NCBI GenBank assembly: GCA_964636575.1 | Contig: CAZWSE010000157.1 | Location: forward strand, 1-5,298 | From: CAZWSE01 sp964636575 | GTDB lineage: Bacteria > Pseudomonadota > Alphaproteobacteria > Rhodobacterales > Rhodobacteraceae | Length of the DNA stretch: 5,298 nucleotides | Reading direction: 5' to 3' | Shown: positions 1 through 5,298 of the stretch, in pieces | Layout of the letters: the number at the start of each line of letters is the position of its first letter | Position numbering within the stretch: position 1 is the stretch's first letter | Notes under the pieces: generated by a model | Seen by the model: only the letters and a program-made list of their open reading frames with translations | Told to the model about the DNA's origin: nothing | The model's database searches: none | Translations under genes and position numbers: made by a program

Positions 1-658
1 GCTGCACGATCTGACCGTCGCGCATCAGGGCAATCTCATCCGCCATGCGCATGGCCTCATCTGGCTCATGGGTCACAAGCAGAACAGCCGTGTCTTCTTC
101 CTTCAACACAGCCAGCGTTTCGTCACGGATCCCGTCGCGCAAACGGTTGTCGAGCCCCGAAAAAGGCTCATCCATCAACATGATCCGTGGGCGCGGGGCA
201 AGGGCGCGGGCCAAAGCAACCCGCTGCTGTTCGCCACCCGACAATTGATGGGGGTAGCCATCCATAAAGGACGCCAGATCAACCCGCTCCAACAGCTCTA
301 AAGCGCGCGCGCGTTTTTCGTCTTTCGATCCACGCAGCCCGAAGGCCACGTTGTCACTGACAGTCAAATGTGGAAACAGCGCGAAGTCCTGAAACATCAA
401 CCCAATGGCACGGCGTTCAGGTGGCACGCGAAACACGGTATCGCAGATCAGCTCACCATCGACCCAAATCTCGCCGCTGTCTTGCATTTCAACCCCTGCA
501 ATCATGCGCAGGGTCGTGGATTTACCGCAGCCCGACGGCCCAAGCAGGCAGGTCACCTGCCCTGGCATAATCTGCAAAGACACGTCATCTACAACAGCGC
601 GTCCGCCAAAGCGGCGCACGAGATTTTTGATTTCAAGTCTGGGCGTGGGAGATGTCAC
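1..658 (-). CDS. ABC transporter ATP-binding protein, FbpC/PotA-like (3' end outside window)
   Basis: This is the cytoplasmic ATPase subunit of an ABC transporter, powering transport through a membrane permease that is not in the window. The visible 219 residues form one nearly complete nucleotide-binding domain. They include Walker A GPSGCGKST at residues 40-48, the Q-loop glutamine in LMFQDFALFPH (Q90), the signature LSGGEQQ at 139-145, Walker B IMLMDEP at 159-165, the D-loop SGLD at 167-170 and the H-loop histidine in LVTHEPDEA (H197). The 'QVTCLLGPSGCGKSTTLRMIAG' style with FALFPHLTV and FSGLDNRLRD resembles Fe(III) (FbpC) and polyamine (PotA) importer ATPases, which carry a further C-terminal regulatory domain; that part lies off the left edge. 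The GTG at 658 is chosen because it directly precedes the conserved RLEIKNLVRRFG beta strand; an AAGG lies 11 bases upstream. A TTG at 679 is the only earlier in-frame start before a stop. The gene follows the symporter by 55 bp, suggesting cotranscription. Being an importer ATPase is well supported; the substrate is not. Confidence 0.93.
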   Translation of the reverse strand, partial: MTSPTPRLEIKNLVRRFGGRAVVDDVSLQIMPGQVTCLLGPSGCGKSTTLRMIAGVEMQDSGEIWVDGELICDTVFRVPPERRAIGLMFQDFALFPHLTVSDNVAFGLRGSKDEKRARALELLERVDLASFMDGYPHQLSGGEQQRVALARALAPRPRIMLMDEPFSGLDNRLRDGIRDETLAVLKEEDTAVLLVTHEPDEAMRMADEIALMRDGQIVQ

Positions 659-713
659 GCGAGGGTGCGCCTTCTTCAATCCCGATCAAAAGCATCGGAT
701 TTGACTTTGGCTA

Positions 714-2090
714 TCAGGCACGGCCATGTCCCGCAACCCTGCGCGCACCCAATGCGACGGCCACAAAGCCGCAGACAAGCACCACAATACAGATCGCCAA
801 AAGCTGTTCGTATTTGTGCCCCTCTGGCAGGATGCTGGCAAAAACAGGCCACCCACGGCCAAAATAGGCAAAGGCCCCAAGGGCCGCAGCCGCAAAGGCC
901 ACCACGTAAGACCACAGCGCTATCTGCCGACCCATCACAAGCCCGACGATCAGAACTGGCGTCAGGAACATCGACGCCGTTCCGCTTACGGCAACGGCAT
1001 CAAACAGCGATGCATTCCCCCACAGCGTCAGCCACGTGCCCGCCACCATAAACACAAGCATCACAATCCGCCCGCCAATCAAGGTGCGCGGGGCCAGCTT
1101 CAGCTCTTCCACCACCAATCGCGACGCGGATGCCAACGCTGAATCGAGCGTGCTCAGTGCGGAAATCAACAATGACAGCACCAAGGCTCCAAAGACCCAA
1201 GGCGGAAACATCACGGCCCATGTGCCAATCAACTGATTGTCGTAGTCCGCCCCGACCAGTGCAGCCTGAATGCCAAACACCCCGAACGCCAGAATGCAAA
1301 GGGTCGAAATCCAAAACGCATGCAGGAACGACCGCTTCGTGGTCTCCGCGTCCGCTAGAAATCCGCGATCCATCATCACAGGGTCATGGGCGGGATAGCT
1401 GAACACCTGCAACGCAGCCACGGCCAGCAATATCCAACCATTGTATGCGCCCGACACACCCTGCGCTGTCACAACCGCACCAAGATCAAAGGCCGGATCA
1501 AAGATCAAAGCCCCAAAGGCCAGCCCGAAGACGACCAAAAAGACAGTCATTTGCAAGACATCCGTGCGCAGCGCGGCACTCAGCCCACCCCAAGCGGAAT
1601 AGGCAAGCCCTGCCACGGCCACGATACAAATGGCCAAGGTCGCAGACCCCGGTGCGATAGCCCCGAAGATCAAACCGACCACCAGCAGGTTCGCGAAGAC
1701 CTCTGACAGCAAACGCAGCGCGATAACGATGTTGTATAGGCCCGTACCGACGACGCCGAAATGCTCATCCAGCCAGTCTTGGACTGACAGCGCCCCATGC
1801 CGCCGCAAGCGTGACACGATAAAACCGCCCGTCAAGAACGACCCGTAGTAGGCCGCATAGGCCAAAGTCCCCGCAATACCGTAGTAGTACCCAAGGATCG
1901 CGGCGTTCATCAGCGATCTTGCGAAAATCCATGTCGTGACTTGGCTGAACACCAAAACCCACAGCCGCGGGGCACCGCCCTGCGCGCCTCGTCCTTTGAA
2001 AAAGCCTTCAACATTGGCGCGACGCGGGGCCACAGCAATTGACACTAAAAGGACCGCTCCAAAGAGCACAGACAACAAAATCGGGGACAT
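714..2090 (-). CDS. sodium:solute symporter (SSS family)
   Basis: This is an inner-membrane secondary transporter of 458 residues, predicted to couple solute uptake to the sodium gradient. The sequence is dominated by about 12-13 hydrophobic segments, starting at residues 2-20 and ending near 430-448, as expected for the LeuT-fold SSS family (PutP, PanF, vSGLT). Two family motifs are visible. One is the loop GGLSAALRTDVLQ at 168-180, matching the SSS pattern GGLxAVxxTDxxQ. The other is SALSTLDSALASAS around 310-323, matching the STxDSxL stretch that in PutP-like proteins supplies sodium ligands. A charged loop with HDPVMMDRGF lies at about 235-243. The ATG at 2090 begins directly with a hydrophobic segment and has GAAAGG 10 bases upstream. 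The gene sits 117 bp after the reductase and 55 bp before the ABC ATPase. The substrate cannot be told from sequence; proline, pantothenate or another organic acid or osmolyte are all possible for this family. Confidence 0.92.
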   Translation of the reverse strand: MSPILLSVLFGAVLLVSIAVAPRRANVEGFFKGRGAQGGAPRLWVLVFSQVTTWIFARSLMNAAILGYYYGIAGTLAYAAYYGSFLTGGFIVSRLRRHGALSVQDWLDEHFGVVGTGLYNIVIALRLLSEVFANLLVVGLIFGAIAPGSATLAICIVAVAGLAYSAWGGLSAALRTDVLQMTVFLVVFGLAFGALIFDPAFDLGAVVTAQGVSGAYNGWILLAVAALQVFSYPAHDPVMMDRGFLADAETTKRSFLHAFWISTLCILAFGVFGIQAALVGADYDNQLIGTWAVMFPPWVFGALVLSLLISALSTLDSALASASRLVVEELKLAPRTLIGGRIVMLVFMVAGTWLTLWGNASLFDAVAVSGTASMFLTPVLIVGLVMGRQIALWSYVVAFAAAALGAFAYFGRGWPVFASILPEGHKYEQLLAICIVVLVCGFVAVALGARRVAGHGRA

Positions 2091-2207
2091 AACACGCGGG
2101 CCTTTCAGAGGTTTGGGCAGCCTTACCAGCAGACTCCCAAGCCGTCATCAGGTGTTAGACCCGCGCACGCATTTGTGACCCGTCGCACCGCAACGGGCGG
2201 CATCGCA
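2091..2207. other. intergenic gap between reductase and symporter
   Basis: This 117-bp gap separates two minus-strand genes. I see no convincing promoter and no strong terminator. A weak 5-bp stem (2179-2183 with 2193-2197, 9-base loop) lies shortly after the reductase stop but has no T-run. The symporter Shine-Dalgarno candidate (GAAAGG on the minus strand) lies at 2101-2106. Readthrough from the reductase into the symporter is therefore plausible but not shown. Confidence 0.5.
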
Positions 2208-2987
2208 TTAAAGGGTCATGTTGGTCCCGCCGCCATCGGCCAGCAGGTTCTGGCCGACAATGAAGCCCGCATGGACACTGCACAAAAACGCGCAAGCCGC
2301 ACCGAATTCCTGACGGGTGCCATAGCGGCCCGCTGGAATACTCGCGCAGCGCTCGGCTTTGGCTTGCTCCATCGTGATGCCTTTGGCTTTGGTTACGCTT
2401 GTATCAAGCGAAATGGCACGATCTGTGGCATGGATACCGGGCAATAGGTTGTTGATCGTCACGCCCGATCCTGCAACCTGCCGCGATGTGCCCGCGACAT
2501 AGCCTGTCAATCCGGCACGGGCCGAATTGGACAACCCCAAAACCGCGATGGGCGCTTTGACAGATTGCGACGTGATATTGACCACGCGCCCCCAACCGCG
2601 ATCCATCATGCCGGGCAGCAAGGCTTTCATCAGGGCAATCGGGGCCAGCATATTAGCGTCGAGGGCTTTGATGAAATCATCACGGTCCCAGTCCGACCAC
2701 ATGCCGGGGGGCGGGCCGCCTGCATTAGTCACAAGAATATCGACACCGCTTGCAGCCTCAAGCACCGCCGCTTGGCCTTCAGGGGTGGTCACATCTGCGG
2801 CGACGGTCACGACCTCAACGCCGAACCGGTCGCGAATATCCTTGGCAGAGGCTTCAAGCGCGTCAGATCCACGGGCGTTCATCACCAGATTTACACCGGC
2901 TTCGGCCAGATTTTCGGCGCAGCCCAACCCCAAACCTTTGGACGATGCGCAGACCAATGCCCGCTTTCCTTTGATCCCCAGATCCAT
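2208..2987 (-). CDS. SDR family oxidoreductase, 3-oxoacyl-ACP reductase-like, with altered catalytic motif
   Basis: This is a 259-residue Rossmann-fold protein of the short-chain dehydrogenase/reductase family, the usual length for classical SDRs. The nucleotide-binding glycine motif is CASSKGLGLG at 13-22 (normally TGxxxGxG), followed by NARG at 37-40 and an NAG-type motif TNAGG at 87-91. The structural Asn falls in DANM (N112), and the catalytic Ser candidate is S140 in NITSQS. Thirteen residues after S140, where classical SDRs have YxxxK, the protein reads LSNSARAG: the Tyr and Lys positions hold S153 and R157. The PG motif LLPGIHATDR (191-200) and the C-terminal DGGGT (251-255) are typical. 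This matches my memory of a beta-ketoacyl-reductase-like SDR subgroup (NCBI cd05344, BKR_like_SDR_like) described as lacking a perfect cofactor motif and catalytic tetrad. The ATG at 2987 has GGGAG six bases upstream; the reading frame extends to 3089 but without comparable support. Membership of the SDR fold is firm; the reaction is unknown. Confidence 0.93.
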   Translation of the reverse strand: MDLGIKGKRALVCASSKGLGLGCAENLAEAGVNLVMNARGSDALEASAKDIRDRFGVEVVTVAADVTTPEGQAAVLEAASGVDILVTNAGGPPPGMWSDWDRDDFIKALDANMLAPIALMKALLPGMMDRGWGRVVNITSQSVKAPIAVLGLSNSARAGLTGYVAGTSRQVAGSGVTINNLLPGIHATDRAISLDTSVTKAKGITMEQAKAERCASIPAGRYGTRQEFGAACAFLCSVHAGFIVGQNLLADGGGTNMTL

Positions 2988-3124
2988 GTTGCTCTCCCTA
3001 TAAATCAGCATTTGGCGCGACGCTAACACCTCGGCTGCCCAAGATGCCAGCGAAACACCAAACGCTTGACCACAAATTGACACAATCAAAGCGCATCAAA
3101 GCCTCTCAAATCGGAGGCATGAGT
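2988..3124. promoter_or_regulatory. divergent intergenic region with a ~10-bp-phased repeat array
   Basis: This region must carry the promoters for the divergent reductase and Hint genes if neither is read from further away. On the plus strand TTGACCACAA (3066-3075) is followed one helical turn later by TTGACACAA (3077-3085). Then TCAAA occurs at exactly 10-bp spacing at 3086-3090, 3096-3100 and 3106-3110. TTGACA at 3077-3082 is a perfect -35 match, but no good -10 hexamer lies 16-18 bp downstream. The reductase Shine-Dalgarno (GGGAG, minus strand) is at 2994-2998. The repeats could be regulator-binding sites or a curved upstream element; this is inference. Confidence 0.4.
3113..3117 (+). promoter_or_regulatory. 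Shine-Dalgarno GGAGG that decides the Hint gene start
   Basis: GGAGG lies only one base before the ATG at 3119 but seven bases before the GTG at 3125. The ideal spacing favours the GTG. The earlier in-frame ATG at 3044 has no Shine-Dalgarno sequence and would put coding sequence through the repeat array. Confidence 0.6.
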
Positions 3125-4144
3125 GTGAGCAACTCAGAACAATTCTCTGGCCCAGCCCAAATCCTGCCTGTCTATGCAGGCGAGACCTTTATTGTGGTGG
3201 ACGGTGCCAATCTCGGCGATCCTGTTTCTTTCGCGGAAGAGCTGGTGCTGGATGACGCCTATGCCCTGTCCCGCAACGCGGAATTGGTTGAACTTGGCGT
3301 GGTCATTGGCCCCTCGCAGGGGCTCTCCATCGCGCCAGACAGCATGATCGGCCAATCCGGTGCATCCTTGTTTCTGGATTGTAGTCTGAACCTTATGTCA
3401 ACGGACGGACAAACCCACGAAGCCATCGTTTTAATTGAGACCGATGACAACGGCGATGTCGCGAGCACTTATCTTCTGCCTTTGACGCCACTGGCCCACA
3501 AAACGAAATATACGCTTGTCGGGGTTGATCGCGACCGCGCCAAAGACCGCTTTGCCCAAGTCGCCTGCGTGTCCTTTTCGCGTGGGACGTTGATTACGCT
3601 GGCCTCAGGCGCGCAAGTGCCTATTGAAACGCTTGAAGCGGGACAAAAAGTACTGACCCGCGATGACGGCCCGCAAGAAATCCGTTGGATCGGGCAAACG
3701 ACAACCCGCGCACAAGGCGCATTCGCTCCAATTTGCATCTCTGCGGGAACCTTGAACAACGATCATGATCTTGTGGTCAGCCCCAATCACCGTCTGTTTA
3801 TCTATCAACGCTCCGACCAACTGGGCGCAGGCCGGTCAGAGCTTTTGATACAGGCGCGGCATCTGGTCAATGACGACACAGTACAAGTCTGCGAAGGCGG
3901 CTTTGTCGATTACTTCCAGCTTTTGTTCGACCGGCATCAGATCATTTACGCAGAAGGCATCGCTGCGGAATCCATGCTTGTAGACCAACGGACCCGCACC
4001 GCTTTGCCGGAAAACATCAAAACCGAACTTGAAAATGCGCCATCGGGCCATGCCCGTCGTCCCCATGCGGGTCTCGACGTGGAAAAGGCCCTTCTAGATC
4101 GCCCCAACGCCGCCGAAGTTCTTCGGCAAGCGTCACGGCGGTGA
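3125..4144 (+). CDS. Hint (hedgehog/intein-fold, Hint_2-like) domain protein
   Basis: This is a 339-residue protein in two parts. Residues 12-147 form a region of unknown function with GETFIVVDGANLGD (19-32), FLDCSLNLM (83-91) and a VLIE...TYLLPL strand pair. Residues 150 to about 297 form the Hint domain: SFSRGTLITLASGAQVPIETL (150-170), GQKVLTRDDGPQEIRWIG (173-190), DLVVSPNHRLFI (215-226, block B-like with H222), and FDRHQIIYAEGIAAESMLVD (268-287). The 'PIEtL..GqkVlTRD.G.qeIRWIG' pattern is characteristic of the bacterial Hint_2 family (Pfam PF13403, from memory), common in Rhodobacterales. Hint folds can perform self-cleavage through an N-terminal Cys or Ser. Here S150 holds that position and C148 is two residues before it. 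No signal peptide or membrane segment is seen and no C-terminal His-Asn-Cys splice junction is visible, so protein splicing is unlikely. The tail (298-339) is charged and low in conservation signals. The GTG start is set by GGAGG; ATG 3119 or 3044 are alternatives. The cellular role is unknown. Confidence 0.88.
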   Translation: MSNSEQFSGPAQILPVYAGETFIVVDGANLGDPVSFAEELVLDDAYALSRNAELVELGVVIGPSQGLSIAPDSMIGQSGASLFLDCSLNLMSTDGQTHEAIVLIETDDNGDVASTYLLPLTPLAHKTKYTLVGVDRDRAKDRFAQVACVSFSRGTLITLASGAQVPIETLEAGQKVLTRDDGPQEIRWIGQTTTRAQGAFAPICISAGTLNNDHDLVVSPNHRLFIYQRSDQLGAGRSELLIQARHLVNDDTVQVCEGGFVDYFQLLFDRHQIIYAEGIAAESMLVDQRTRTALPENIKTELENAPSGHARRPHAGLDVEKALLDRPNAAEVLRQASRR

Positions 4145-4145
4145 A

Positions 4146-4187
4146 TGGTGGGTCCGGCGGATTGCTCACACGGTGTCGGACCCACCA
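4146..4187 (+). terminator. perfect 11-bp inverted repeat after the Hint gene, probable terminator
   Basis: Arms TGGTGGGTCCG (4146-4156) and CGGACCCACCA (4177-4187) are perfect reverse complements around a 20-base loop, starting two bases after the Hint stop codon. The stem is GC-rich, which fits an intrinsic terminator insulating prfC from the Hint gene. There is no T-run after the stem, so it might instead act as an mRNA 3'-end stabiliser or a protein-binding palindrome. Confidence 0.6.
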
Positions 4188-4241
4188 CCTTACCTAACGC
4201 GATCAAGCCAAAAAGAAACCGGCACATGATCTCAAGGCCGC

Positions 4242-4270
4242 TTTACCCGCAGCAGGCCGACCGATATAGG
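4242..4270 (+). promoter_or_regulatory. weak candidate promoter for prfC
   Basis: TTTACC (4242-4247) and TATAGG (4265-4270) are separated by 17 bp and each matches four of six consensus positions. Transcription would begin at about 4277, virtually at the prfC ATG, so the transcript would lack a leader. The same bases also supply the only Shine-Dalgarno-like AGGG (4268-4271), and both roles cannot hold at once. Chance similarity is quite possible. Confidence 0.2.
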
Positions 4271-4277
4271 GCACCCC

Positions 4278-5298
4278 ATGTTGGATACACCGCAAAACCG
4301 CCCCGAATTGCCGCCTGAAATCGCCCGTCGCCGGACATTTGCGATCATCAGCCACCCTGACGCGGGCAAAACCACCCTGACAGAGAAGTTCCTGCTCTTT
4401 GGGGGCGCGATCCAGATGGCGGGCCAGGTTCGCGCCAAGGGCGAAGCACGGCGTACCAGATCAGACTTCATGCAGATGGAAAAAGACCGCGGGATCTCGG
4501 TCTCGGCCTCTGCGATGTCTTTCGATTTCAAAGAATTCCGGTTCAATCTGGTCGACACCCCTGGTCACTCTGATTTTTCGGAAGACACCTACCGCACCCT
4601 TACCGCTGTCGATGCCGCCGTTATGGTGATCGACGGGGCCAAGGGCGTTGAATCCCAGACCCAAAAGCTTTTTGAAGTTTGCCGGATGCGCGATCTGCCG
4701 ATCCTGACCTTTTGTAACAAGATGGACCGCGAAAGCCGCGATGTCTTCGACATCATCGACGAAATTCAGGAAAACCTTGCGATTGACGTGACCCCGGCCA
4801 GCTGGCCCATAGGGGTCGGGCGCGACTTCATCGGCTGTTACGACATTCTGCACGACCGTCTTGAAATCATGGACCGCGCAGACCGCAACAAAGTCGCTGA
4901 ATCCATCGAAATCAAAGGTCTCGATGATCCGGCACTCGCGGAACACGTGCCCGCTGACCTGCTGGAAAAGCTGCTGGAAGAGCTTGAGATGGCGCGCGAA
5001 TTGCTGCCGCCGCTGGACGCCAAGGCCATGCTCGACGGGACGCTGTCACCGATCTGGTTTGGATCAGCCATCAACAGCTTTGGCGTGAAAGAGCTGATGG
5101 ACGGGATTGGCCAGTTCGCCCCTGTCCCGCAGGTGCAAAAAGCGATCCCACGAGAAATCGCGCCGGAAGAAAAGAAAGTCGCTGGCTTCGTGTTCAAAGT
5201 GCAAGCCAATATGGACCCAAAACACCGCGACCGCGTGGCCTTTGTGCGTATGGCATCCGGCCACTTCCAACGCGGCATGAAACTGACCCATGTGCGGT
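4278..5298 (+). CDS. prfC: peptide chain release factor 3 (3' end outside window)
   Basis: RF3 is the translational GTPase that removes RF1/RF2 from the ribosome after peptide release. The window holds 340 residues of a family usually about 530 long. All G-domain motifs are visible: the P-loop SHPDAGKTT at 25-33, the switch I segment RGIS at 71-74, the G3 motif DTPGH at 93-97, the G4 motif NKMD at 147-150, and the G5-type GSA at 262-264. The stretch IQMAGQVRAKGEARRTRSDF (45-64), and the insert after the G4 motif, are specific to RF3 rather than EF-G. Domain II begins near residue 301 with VAGFVFKVQANMDPKHRDRV, another RF3 hallmark. The ATG at 4278 gives the expected N-terminus with RRRTFAIISHPDAGK; a weak AGGG lies six bases upstream. 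The gene stands 133 bp after the Hint gene behind a hairpin, so it is probably transcribed on its own. The identification is very secure. Confidence 0.98.
   Translation, partial: MLDTPQNRPELPPEIARRRTFAIISHPDAGKTTLTEKFLLFGGAIQMAGQVRAKGEARRTRSDFMQMEKDRGISVSASAMSFDFKEFRFNLVDTPGHSDFSEDTYRTLTAVDAAVMVIDGAKGVESQTQKLFEVCRMRDLPILTFCNKMDRESRDVFDIIDEIQENLAIDVTPASWPIGVGRDFIGCYDILHDRLEIMDRADRNKVAESIEIKGLDDPALAEHVPADLLEKLLEELEMARELLPPLDAKAMLDGTLSPIWFGSAINSFGVKELMDGIGQFAPVPQVQKAIPREIAPEEKKVAGFVFKVQANMDPKHRDRVAFVRMASGHFQRGMKLTHVR

Noticed and set aside
368..1051. 227-codon plus-strand open frame across the ABC ATPase and symporter
   Set aside because: It is antisense to two well-supported genes, is rich in Pro, Arg and Gln from reverse-frame codon bias, and shows no domain or ribosome binding site.
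2179..2197. Stem-loop CCCGT/ACGGG after the reductase as a terminator
   Set aside because: Only five base pairs and no T-run on the minus strand; too weak to call.
2999..3004. TTTATA on the minus strand as a -10 box for the reductase
   Set aside because: Transcription would begin within or beyond the Shine-Dalgarno, and the matching -35 (TTAGCG) is poor.
2988..3089. N-terminal extension of the reductase by 34 codons
   Set aside because: The frame is open to 3089, but the ATG at 2987 has a well-spaced GGGAG and gives the normal SDR N-terminus; the extension would cover the divergent regulatory region.
3572..4000. A splicing intein interrupting a host protein
   Set aside because: There is no C-terminal His-Asn-Cys/Ser junction, no recognisable extein halves and no homing endonuclease; the architecture fits a stand-alone Hint_2 protein.
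4461..4946. 161-codon minus-strand open frame inside prfC
   Set aside because: It is fully antisense to an unmistakable RF3 coding region; the composition is that of a shadow frame.

Overview
The window looks like chromosomal DNA of an alphaproteobacterium, most likely Rhodobacterales (Rhodobacteraceae/Roseobacteraceae). The DNA is moderately GC-rich with even coding density. The release factor 3 reads like roseobacter-type RF3, and the stand-alone Hint-domain protein with a 'GANLGD...DCxLxLM' N-terminal half is of a kind I associate with that group. The taxonomic call is inference from recalled family resemblance; no search was run.

Layout. The left part (1-2987) is a minus-strand series of three genes, read from right to left. 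First comes an atypical short-chain dehydrogenase/reductase (2987-2208), then a sodium:solute symporter (2090-714), then an ABC transporter ATPase of the FbpC/PotA type (658 to beyond the left edge). The gaps are 117 and 55 bp and no strong terminator separates the genes, so they may form one operon read from the 2988-3124 intergenic region. The middle holds a plus-strand gene for a Hint (hedgehog/intein-fold) protein (3125-4144), divergent from the reductase. It ends in a perfect 11-bp inverted repeat two bases after its stop. The right part is prfC, encoding peptide chain release factor 3, starting at 4278 and running off the right edge.

How the genes fit together. The minus-strand group combines two differently powered transport components (an ion-coupled carrier and an ABC ATPase) with an oxidoreductase. 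Uptake and conversion of a small metabolite is plausible, but no substrate can be read from the sequence. The Hint protein and prfC show no functional link to that group; prfC is a translation housekeeping gene.

Most worth a second look: the reductase has Ser and Arg where classical SDRs have the catalytic Tyr and Lys; the Hint protein has Ser at the nucleophile position; and the divergent intergenic region carries a roughly 10-bp-phased repeat array. No mobile element, CRISPR array, tRNA or rRNA was seen. I see no strong evidence for a wholly new system here.
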